10,012 bases of DNA from contig CAZKHA010000127.1 of NCBI GenBank assembly GCA_964552325.1, positions 1 to 10,012 on the forward strand. Reading direction: 5' to 3'. This stretch comes from CAZKCK01 sp964552325. GTDB lineage: Bacteria > Bacteroidota > Bacteroidia > Bacteroidales > TTA-H9. This document shows positions 1 through 5,480 of the stretch, piece by piece (within the stretch, counting starts at the first letter, position 1; the number at the start of each line of letters is the position of its first letter). Both the position numbers and the translations under genes were made by a program. The notes under the pieces are model-generated. The model saw nothing but the letters and a program-made list of their open reading frames with translations, did no database searches and was not told the origin of the DNA.

Positions 1-1
1 A

Positions 2-52
2 TTCAAACCAGCTAAGACCTTTGTTGGTGAAGTGAAAAATAAAGTTAAATAG
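2..52 (+). CDS. HU-family DNA-binding protein, C-terminal fragment
   Basis: Only the last 16 codons and a TAG stop are in the window; the gene starts upstream. The visible peptide is FKPAKTFVGEVKNKVK. It matches the end of bacterial HU/IHF-type histone-like proteins, where the last beta strand carries an F-K-P-x-K motif followed by a short basic helix. HU proteins bind and bend DNA as dimers in the nucleoid. The next gene starts 27 bases after the stop on the same strand, so the two are probably co-transcribed. The family call rests on a short stretch and on the position upstream of an RNase G gene, an arrangement I recall from other Bacteroidota. The DNA-binding arm and dimer core cannot be inspected. 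Confidence 0.72.
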   Translation, partial: FKPAKTFVGEVKNKVK

Positions 53-79
53 TTTTTACTTAACCCAACTGACAAGGCT

Positions 80-169
80 ATGCCGAGCGGAAAGAAAAGA
101 AAAAGACATAAAATGGCAACCCACAAGCGCAAAAAACGCTTGAGAAAGAATCGCCACAAGAAGAAATAA
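80..169 (+). CDS. Very small basic protein, bS22/mS38 (AURKAIP1/COX24-like) family candidate
   Basis: This 29-residue ORF starts MPSGKKRKRHKMATHK and ends in RKNRHKKK; about two thirds of it is Lys, Arg or His. A family of this size and composition, conserved in Bacteroidota, sits just upstream of RNase G genes (from memory). By eye the K-R-x-K-x-M followed by K/R-rich repeats lines up with the C-terminal domain of mitochondrial mS38 (AURKAIP1/COX24) and with the actinobacterial small-subunit protein bS22, which lies at the decoding-side rRNA. A role as a ribosomal-subunit accessory protein is therefore inferred, not shown. It lies between the HU-like gene and rng, and a strong hairpin begins 36 bases after its stop. 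The ATG gives the conserved MPSGKKRK start; an internal ATG at codon 12 is less likely. An alternative is a generic nucleic-acid-binding peptide. Confidence 0.72.
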   Translation: MPSGKKRKRHKMATHKRKKRLRKNRHKKK

Positions 170-204
170 GGTATTCTTTTATACGGGTGTTTCATTATGC
201 CTTG

Positions 205-241
205 TTATAATACAATGTCCTATATGGGCATTGTATTATAA
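205..241 (+). terminator. Strong hairpin after the small basic protein, probable transcript end
   Basis: Bases 205-220 pair with 226-241 as a 16-bp stem with one T-G wobble and the loop TATAT. The core ATAATACAATG / CATTGTATTAT is a perfect inverted repeat. The stem is AT-rich apart from the C-C/G-G pairs under the loop, and the sequence after it (ATTTTGG) is only a weak T-run. It could be a terminator for the HU/small-protein transcript, a 3'-stabilising stem, or a structure at the 5' side of the rng leader. Confidence 0.55.
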
Positions 242-357
242 TTTTGGGGCAGAAGCAATTATTCCTATACTGTATTACAGCTAGTAAGCTATTCGGGCTG
301 TGTACATAGTAATTCTCGGAGACATGGTACTTAGAATTATAAGACCGTGTTTCTGTT

Positions 358-393
358 TTTGTTTATACGGCAATGCCGTTCTACCTACATTTA
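358..393 (+). promoter_or_regulatory. Candidate rng promoter with a palindrome in its spacer
   Basis: A TTTG at 358-361 and a TACATTTA at 386-393 resemble the Bacteroidota -33 (TTTG) and -7 (TAnnTTTG) elements. The match is imperfect: the -7 ends in A instead of G, and the spacer is 24 bases, slightly over the usual range. Between them lies the perfect palindrome ACGGC-aat-GCCGT at 367-379. A dyad at this place could be an operator. The rng GTG start lies 27 bases downstream of the -7 element. Confidence 0.3.
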
Positions 394-420
394 TTTGATA
401 TATAATTAAAAAATTTACAT

Positions 421-1971
421 GTGAACAGAGACTTAATTATTGATTCGAATGCCTCAGAAGTGGAGATTGCGCTTTTGGAAGACAAAAGTTTGGTTGAGCT
501 TCATAAGGAAAAGGTGAACAATAATTATGCTGTTGGGGATATTTATTTGGGGAAGGTAAAAAAAATCATGACAGGGCTCAATGCAGCCTTTGTAAATGTT
601 GGTTATGAAAAGGATGCCTTTCTCCATTACCTCGATCTCGGACCACAAGTTAATTCATTGAACAAGCTTATAAAACTTGCTTCTGCCGGAAAAATTGTAA
701 ACGGAAGCCTCGCCGACTTTGAAATTGAACAAGATATTGATAAGGCTGGCAAAATTTCAGAAGTGCTCACCGTTAACCAATCCATCCTGATCCAAATTGC
801 CAAAGAGCCCATTTCAACCAAAGGGCCACGGGTCTCCTCCGAAATATCTTTTGCTGGTCGTTATATCGTGCTTGTACCTTTTTCTAATCGGATCTCGGTA
901 TCGCAAAAGATTAAGAATCCTGAAGAACGCAACCGGCTTAAACGCCTGATGAACAGTATTAGACCCAAAAATTTTGGGGTTATAATCCGTACTGTTGCCG
1001 AAGGTCGCCTGGTTGCTGAGCTCGATGCAGATCTTCGAAATCTGGTGCTTAAATGGGAGAATGCCATCAACAAATTGGTTGATGCCAAGGCCCCACAAAA
1101 AGTTAGCAGCGAGCTCGACCGTACCTCAGCCATTCTACGCGACCTGCTGAATGAATCATTCAACAATGTTCATGTAAATGAGCAGGTTATGTATGATGAG
1201 GCACGAAATTTTATTCAAACCATTGCCCCTGATAAAGTTAATATAGTTAAACTTTACAAGGGCAAGATGCCCATTTTCGAGAATTTCGGGGTTGACAAAC
1301 AAATTAAAAACTCATTTGGCCGCACTGTTACTATCAAAAGCGGAGTCTATCTTATTATAGAACATACAGAAGCCCTGCATGTTATTGATGTAAATAGTGG
1401 CCATAGGGTTAAAAAGGAAAACGATCAGGAAACCAATGCACTCGAGGTTAACCTCGAAGCTGCAATAGAAGTAGCACGCCAACTCAGGCTCCGTGATATG
1501 GGCGGAATAATCGTGGTGGACTTTATCGATATGAGTCAACCCGGTCATCGCCGCAAATTGTATGAGCACCTGAAGGAGGAAATGTCGAAAGACAATGCAA
1601 AGCATACCATTTTGCCCCCAAGCAAATTTGGACTTGTTCAGCTTACCCGGCAACGGGTTAGGCCCGAGACGACTATCGAAGTTCTTGAAAAGTGCCCTGC
1701 CTGTCAGGGTACCGGTGAAGTTAAACCCAGTATTATACTGGTTGATGAAATTGAGAACAAAATTCGATATCTCATCCAAGAGCAAAACGAAAAAAGCGTT
1801 CGCGTTGCACTACATCCGTACCTTTATGCATACCTTACCCATGGTTTTTATACCGTAAGAATGCAATGGTACATGAAATATAAAAAGTGGATTAGACTAA
1901 ATGCTGTTTCTCAGTATAATGTGCTTGAATACCACTTCTTTAATCAACGCGATGATGAAATAAAGCTCTAG
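421..1971 (+). CDS. rng: Ribonuclease G (RNase E/G family)
   Basis: A cytoplasmic endoribonuclease that cuts single-stranded A/U-rich RNA from a 5'-monophosphate end, acting in rRNA maturation and mRNA decay. The 516 residues form a full catalytic half. The N-terminal RNase H-like part (MNRDLIIDSN) is followed by an S1 domain from about residue 37 (AVGDIYLGKVKKI, GLNAAFVNVG, DAFLHYLDLGP). The DNase I-like region carries the expected metal-binding aspartates: D323 in HVIDVNSG and D367 in IIVVDFIDM. The Zn-link CPAC (C425, C428) joins protomers in this family. There is no long RNase E-type C-terminal scaffold, so G fits better than E. The start is GTG at 421, because the overlapping ATG at 419 runs straight into a stop; no Shine-Dalgarno is visible. 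Its own terminator follows at 2007. Confidence 0.95.
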   Translation: MNRDLIIDSNASEVEIALLEDKSLVELHKEKVNNNYAVGDIYLGKVKKIMTGLNAAFVNVGYEKDAFLHYLDLGPQVNSLNKLIKLASAGKIVNGSLADFEIEQDIDKAGKISEVLTVNQSILIQIAKEPISTKGPRVSSEISFAGRYIVLVPFSNRISVSQKIKNPEERNRLKRLMNSIRPKNFGVIIRTVAEGRLVAELDADLRNLVLKWENAINKLVDAKAPQKVSSELDRTSAILRDLLNESFNNVHVNEQVMYDEARNFIQTIAPDKVNIVKLYKGKMPIFENFGVDKQIKNSFGRTVTIKSGVYLIIEHTEALHVIDVNSGHRVKKENDQETNALEVNLEAAIEVARQLRLRDMGGIIVVDFIDMSQPGHRRKLYEHLKEEMSKDNAKHTILPPSKFGLVQLTRQRVRPETTIEVLEKCPACQGTGEVKPSIILVDEIENKIRYLIQEQNEKSVRVALHPYLYAYLTHGFYTVRMQWYMKYKKWIRLNAVSQYNVLEYHFFNQRDDEIKL

Positions 1972-2006
1972 GAAGCTATTCCTTACATCATTAAAATCTC
2001 ACCTTT

Positions 2007-2040
2007 AAAACCTGCTCTTTCTTAGGGCAGGTTTTTTTTT
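2007..2040 (+). terminator. Rho-independent terminator of rng
   Basis: Bases 2007-2018 pair with 2024-2035 around the loop TTCTT, with the core CCTGC/GCAGG and one T-G wobble. Nine T's run from 2032 to 2040. It lies 36 bases after the rng stop. Confidence 0.9.
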
Positions 2041-2052
2041 GGCCAAGGAACC

Positions 2053-2086
2053 AAAAAAACAAATGGCCCGTAAAACAGGCCATTTG
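2053..2086 (-). terminator. Rho-independent terminator of the sugar transporter
   Basis: The perfect 9-bp stem CAAATGGCC/GGCCATTTG occupies 2060-2068 and 2078-2086. Read on the minus strand it is followed by seven T's (plus-strand A's 2053-2059). It begins 25 bases after the transporter stop codon. With the terminator at 2007 it insulates the two converging genes. Confidence 0.9.
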
Positions 2087-2110
2087 AAACATAGAACCAA
2101 CCAACTAAAA

Positions 2111-3355
2111 TCAAGCGCGATGCTGCCGCTTGAATCCTTTAATTCCATAATATAGTATATAAACATACCCTAACAAAGGGATGAAAAAAGCAGTTTGAAT
2201 CCCGATAGTGTCAGCAAAATAACCCATCAAAAGTGGGATTAACGCACCTCCAACAATCGCCATACATAAAATGCCCGACCCTTGGCTGGTATGTTCGCCC
2301 AAGCCATCAATGGAAAGCGTAAAAATGGTTGGAAACATTATCGAATTGAAGAGACCAACCAAAATAATTGCCCACATTGCCATTGTTCCGGTTAACATCA
2401 TGGTAATCGCTACCAATAAAATCGCCATTAAAGCATTGAATGCTAATACCTTATTAGGTTTAATCCTACTCTGAATTGCTGAACCAATAAAACGACCAAC
2501 CATAGCAGCACCCCAATAAAAAGCTACATACTTACCTGCCTCAGCTTCTGATAGCCCTGCAATTTCAGGCTGATTAAAGAAATTTACTAAAAAACTACCA
2601 ATCGAAACCTCTGAGCCAACATACACAAATATGCCAAGAGCTCCTAAAACCAAATGCTTGTATTGCCATGCACTGCCCGATGATTTAATGGTTTTTTCTT
2701 CCGTAGTTAGCTTCGGTAACTTTATTAACGAGAATAGAATTGCAATAGCAAACAATGTAACCGCTATCATAATATAGGGAAGCTTAACCGCAGCAGCCTC
2801 TTCTTGTGCCGTGCTGAAGTTGTTCTCAAGTATCATAAAAGCACCAAAAAGTGGGGCAATGGTTGTGCCAAGCGAGTTAAATGCTTGGGTAAGGTTTAAT
2901 CGACTGGATGCTGTTTCAGGTTTTCCTAAAATAGCAACATACGGATTAGCAGCTACTTGCAATATTGTAATACCTGATGCCAGAACAAAAAAGCCAAACA
3001 AAAACAAACCATACGAAATGCTTGCTGCAGCAGGAAGGAACAAAAGTGCCCCAATCCCCGTGGTTGTCAAGCCTACTACGATGCCCTTTTGGTAACCAAT
3101 TTTTCCAATAAGCCAACCCGATGGAAGACTGACAAGAAAATATGCGCCAAAAAAGGTAAATTGAACCAACATAATTTGTGTGTAGGTTAAACTGAACAAG
3201 GCTTTTAGGTGTGGTATTAAGATATCGTTGAGGCAAGTTATAAAACCCCACATAAAAAACAATGAGGTTAAAATGACCAACGCGCCTCCGTACTTTGCGG
3301 CAGGGCTGCCTTTAGCTAAGTGAGTTTGAGATGAAGATTGAATTGTTGAAGCCAT
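2111..3355 (-). CDS. Sugar:H+ symporter, FucP/GluP family of the major facilitator superfamily
   Basis: An inner-membrane permease that would import a hexose (fucose, glucose or galactose type) using the proton gradient. The 414 residues are full length and hydrophobic throughout, consistent with 12 membrane helices after a soluble N-terminus of about 22 residues. Family signatures are visible: FFMWGFITCLNDILIPHLK (residues 33-51), with D44 matching the proton-coupling Asp46 of E. coli FucP; QVAANPY at 133-139; and SSRLNLTQAFNSLGT after helix 4. At the position of FucP Glu135 this protein has Gln133, as I recall for the GluP branch, so substrate or coupling may be closer to glucose/galactose carriers. 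No sugar catabolic gene is adjacent, so the sugar cannot be named. ATG start; own terminator downstream; possible promoter far upstream at 3742-3772. Confidence 0.9.
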   Translation of the reverse strand: MASTIQSSSQTHLAKGSPAAKYGGALVILTSLFFMWGFITCLNDILIPHLKALFSLTYTQIMLVQFTFFGAYFLVSLPSGWLIGKIGYQKGIVVGLTTTGIGALLFLPAAASISYGLFLFGFFVLASGITILQVAANPYVAILGKPETASSRLNLTQAFNSLGTTIAPLFGAFMILENNFSTAQEEAAAVKLPYIMIAVTLFAIAILFSLIKLPKLTTEEKTIKSSGSAWQYKHLVLGALGIFVYVGSEVSIGSFLVNFFNQPEIAGLSEAEAGKYVAFYWGAAMVGRFIGSAIQSRIKPNKVLAFNALMAILLVAITMMLTGTMAMWAIILVGLFNSIMFPTIFTLSIDGLGEHTSQGSGILCMAIVGGALIPLLMGYFADTIGIQTAFFIPLLGYVYILYYGIKGFKRQHRA

Positions 3356-3667
3356 TAGGGTGGTATTTAAGGTTAAATGATAAAAGATTTTACTGAACGG
3401 GAATAAAGTATATAAAGTCGAACGGAGGTAATAATTGCATTATCAATGGGTTATCAATACCTGTATGAACTGGGCGCTGTCCGCTACACATCATGGTGTT
3501 TACAAACGTGGCCGTAGGCGGATTCAAAGTGGCAGTTCTATTCGTAATGAATTCAAGCCTGAACGTAAACAAACTTTATGTAAAAGAACATCGTGTACGT
3601 TTTATTGTACAACGAATCCAATAGGTAGTCTTTAACTAGCTTTTTATGCAAAATCTGTTTTTAGGCA

Positions 3668-3732
3668 GTGTTTTTACACCTTAAAGTTTGCCCGGGAACT
3701 GTTCTTAATCCAATAAGGTGTAATTACTACAC
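3668..3732 (-). promoter_or_regulatory. Nested inverted repeats forming mutually exclusive hairpins
   Basis: The perfect 10-bp inverted repeat TTACACCTTA (3674-3683) / TAAGGTGTAA (3714-3723) encloses 30 bases that contain CCCGGG and GAACTGTTC. Two smaller hairpins share its arms: GTGTA (3718-3722) can pair with TACAC (3728-3732), and GTGT (3668-3671) with ACAC (3676-3679). Only the long pairing or the short ones can form at one time, the geometry of an RNA switch or attenuator. On the minus strand it lies just inside the transcript predicted from the promoter at 3742. No U-run follows it, so it is not a simple terminator. Confidence 0.45.
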
Positions 3733-3741
3733 TAAGCTCTG

Positions 3742-3772
3742 CAAATATACTGCTATACGCAATCGAAGTCAA
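3742..3772 (-). promoter_or_regulatory. Bacteroidota-type promoter reading towards the sugar transporter
   Basis: On the minus strand TTG (plus-strand 3770-3772) is followed after 20 bases by TATATTTG (3742-3749), an exact match to TAnnTTTG, then by CAGAGC. An A/T-rich tract precedes it. Predicted transcription starts near 3737, giving a leader of about 380 bases before the transporter ATG at 3355. Confidence 0.6.
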
Positions 3773-3934
3773 CCTTTTTTTTGATTTTGTTCGATATTAT
3801 TTCCAAATTGCTGATATTCAATAAAATAAGCTAATTTATAAACCCTAGCTGAATCCTAGATAATAAAGTATAGATATCGTCCAAAAGCGTATTTATCAGT
3901 AAATGAAATTAGTATGACAAAGGTATTGCGCAAT

Positions 3935-4034
3935 NNNNNNNNNNNNNNNNNNNNNNNNNNNNNNNNNNNNNNNNNNNNNNNNNNNNNNNNNNNNNNNNNN
4001 NNNNNNNNNNNNNNNNNNNNNNNNNNNNNNNNNN
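3935..4034. other. Assembly gap of 100 N
   Basis: Exactly 100 N, the usual placeholder for a scaffold gap of unknown size. Frames that read across it are artefacts. Confidence 0.98.
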
Positions 4035-4134
4035 AAACCCGCACGTTTGTATATGTTTAGCCGAGATGTATATGCCAAAACCCATAAAGATAGCTTCGAC
4101 TTCTCCGTTTAGGATTACAGTTTGCTATACTCCC

Positions 4135-4698
4135 CTATTTATTGTTGTAAAAGTTCATTGTTTGGGCTAAACCCATGGTAACAAAGCTTTTAACAATTTC
4201 TACGCCCATCTTTATTCTTGGGGTAAGTACCTTTTCTTCTTCTGGGGTCCATTTACCTAGAACATAATCCACTTGTTGTCCGCGTCCAAAATCATTCCCA
4301 ATCCCTACTCGCAACCTGGCAAAATTGGTTGTATTAAGGATTTCAATTACATGGTTAAGCCCGTTGTGAGACCCTCCACTACCTTGTCCGCGCAATCGTA
4401 GAGTACCTAATGGCAAATCTTTATCATCATATGCAACTAGTAGATTTTCAATAGGTATCTGTTCCTTTTCCATCCAATACCTTACGGCCTTGCCGCTTAA
4501 ATTCATATAGGTTGATGGCTTTATTAGAACGATGGTTCTTCCCTTAAACTTCACTCTAGTTACGGACGCATATCTATCTGTTGCAAAAACACTTTTGCCG
4601 TCGAAGGCTATTGTATCGGCTAGGGTAAAGCCAATATTATGACGCGTATTCGTGTATTCATCTCCAATATTACCTAGGCCAGCCAACAAGTATTTCAC
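4135..4698 (-). CDS. pth: Peptidyl-tRNA hydrolase
   Basis: A cytoplasmic enzyme that cleaves the ester bond of peptidyl-tRNAs dropped from ribosomes, recycling tRNA. From the chosen GTG start (MKYLLAGLGN) the protein has 187 residues, the usual Pth size. N10 and the catalytic H20 (NTRHNIGF) then fall exactly on E. coli numbering. N66 in TYMNLSG, D91 in YDDKDLPLG and N112 in SHNGLNHV match the other active-site residues (E. coli N68, D93, N114). The longer frame from TTG at 4719 would add seven residues and would start inside the T-run of the L25 terminator, so it is unlikely. The gene lies downstream of L25 on the same strand, a common bacterial pairing; a terminator stands between them, so pth needs read-through or its own promoter. 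The loop SGGSHNG differs slightly from the usual S-x-G-G-H-N-G. Confidence 0.95.
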   Translation of the reverse strand: MKYLLAGLGNIGDEYTNTRHNIGFTLADTIAFDGKSVFATDRYASVTRVKFKGRTIVLIKPSTYMNLSGKAVRYWMEKEQIPIENLLVAYDDKDLPLGTLRLRGQGSGGSHNGLNHVIEILNTTNFARLRVGIGNDFGRGQQVDYVLGKWTPEEEKVLTPRIKMGVEIVKSFVTMGLAQTMNFYNNK

Positions 4699-4717
4699 AG
4701 CATCTAAATTTAGATTC

Positions 4718-4755
4718 AAAAAAATAAGGCATGGTTAACGTTGTAGCCATGCCTT
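4718..4755 (-). terminator. Rho-independent terminator between rplY and pth
   Basis: The perfect stem AAGGCATGG (4726-4734) / CCATGCCTT (4747-4755) can be extended inward by three pairs. On the minus strand it is followed by A and seven T's (4724 down to 4718). It starts 21 bases after the L25 stop, and the T-run ends 19 bases before the pth GTG. Confidence 0.85.
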
Positions 4756-4776
4756 TTATACGAATAGTGTCAGAAT

Positions 4777-5355
4777 TTATTTCTTTCCGGGCACAGTACT
4801 TTCTTCAACAGCAGCACGCGTGGAATCAACCGAAATGATAATAGCATTTGGTAGGTCTAGAAATTCTAGATTTTCTATTTTCATATCGCTAACCTTAACA
4901 GCATCAAGTATTTCAAGGTTTGAAATGTTGATGACAATCTTTTCGGGCATATGCTTGGCAAGACCTTTAATTTTGAGCTTGCGGAATTTCTTAACTAGTT
5001 TTCCACCCTTCAATACACCGGGAGAACTACCTTCAATAACAACAGGTAAGCTCAAAACAATAGCCTTTTCGTCTAAAACTTGCAAGAAATCAACATGTAT
5101 AATGTTGTCGCTAACTGGGTGGTACTGTACTTCCTTAACAACGGCATTGTAATTTTTGCCATCTATTGTTAGGTTAACTAAGTAAATTTCAGGGGTAAAG
5201 ATAGCTCTGCGTAGCGATTTTTCTTCAATGCTGAACAATACTTGTTCTTTTCCACCGTAAATTGCGCAAGGTACGCCGCCATCAACACGAACTTTTTTCG
5301 CATCTTTTTTCCCTACGTTCTCCCGAAGAGAACCGCTCATCGAAATGCTTTTCAT
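4777..5355 (-). CDS. rplY: Large-subunit ribosomal protein bL25, long (Ctc/TL5) form
   Basis: L25 binds 5S rRNA at the central protuberance of the large ribosomal subunit. At 192 residues this is the two-domain form: an N-terminal 5S-binding domain (about 1-92: SMSGSLRENVGKKDAKKVR, VPCAIYGGKE, VQYHPVSDNIIHVDFLQV) and a C-terminal TL5-type beta domain (about 93-180: LPVVIEGSSPGVLKGGKL, LEILDAVKVSDM). The ATG at 5355 gives the typical MK-x-I-x-M-SGSLR start. A consensus promoter lies 50 bases upstream and a terminator directly downstream, so it can be transcribed on its own. The ribose-phosphate pyrophosphokinase gene often found upstream in relatives (from memory) is absent; an unrelated exported-protein gene occupies that place. 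Confidence 0.95.
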   Translation of the reverse strand: MKSISMSGSLRENVGKKDAKKVRVDGGVPCAIYGGKEQVLFSIEEKSLRRAIFTPEIYLVNLTIDGKNYNAVVKEVQYHPVSDNIIHVDFLQVLDEKAIVLSLPVVIEGSSPGVLKGGKLVKKFRKLKIKGLAKHMPEKIVINISNLEILDAVKVSDMKIENLEFLDLPNAIIISVDSTRAAVEESTVPGKK

Positions 5356-5404
5356 GTAAAAAGTGTTTAATTTGAATTAATTATAAATTTCTAAAAAGAG
5401 GGCG

Positions 5405-5435
5405 CAAAGTTACAAATTCTAGCCGATTAAACTAA
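5405..5435 (-). promoter_or_regulatory. Bacteroidota-type promoter of rplY
   Basis: On the minus strand TTAG (plus-strand 5432-5435) and TAACTTTG (5405-5412) are separated by 19 bases. The second is an exact TAnnTTTG -7 element; the first differs from TTTG by one base. The predicted start near 5400 gives a 5' leader of about 45 bases to the L25 ATG. Confidence 0.65.
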
Positions 5436-5480
5436 TGTATAGGCGCAAATTTTTCGATTCCCCAACTCCTAAAACAATAA

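Larger units (their letters stand above)
3356..4134. other. Long region without a supported gene, including an assembly gap
   Basis: This region of about 780 bp holds a minus-strand promoter-like site (3742-3772), nested inverted repeats (3668-3732) and 100 N. Several short frames are open but none is recognisable: minus 3390-3494 (34 residues from ATG, or 60 residues from TTG at 3572), plus 3493-3624 (43 residues from ATG), and frames on both sides of the gap. Bases 3780-3930 are AT-rich with stops in all plus frames. I call no gene here. Confidence 0.6.

Noticed and set aside
1312..1785. 157-residue minus-strand frame inside rng
   Set aside because: It is wholly antisense to the conserved catalytic core of RNase G, has no recognisable motif and is explained by codon bias of the real gene.
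3424..3635. GGAGG followed by TTG and a 66-residue plus-strand frame
   Set aside because: Shine-Dalgarno sequences are seldom used in Bacteroidota, the start would be a rare TTG, and the peptide is Arg/Thr/Cys-rich with no family resemblance.
3856..4078. Minus-strand frames crossing the N run
   Set aside because: They depend on translating 100 N. The true gap length and frame are unknown, so no CDS can be called; only the open flanks are noted.
4699..4719. Seven-residue N-terminal extension of Pth from TTG
   Set aside because: The TTG is the end of the terminator T-run, and the GTG at 4698 gives the family's usual MKYL start with E. coli-matching active-site numbering.
5450..5462. TTCGATTCC, resembling a tRNA T-loop
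   Set aside because: No flanking T-stem complement, anticodon arm or acceptor stem can be built around it; it lies between rplY and the lamin-tail gene.
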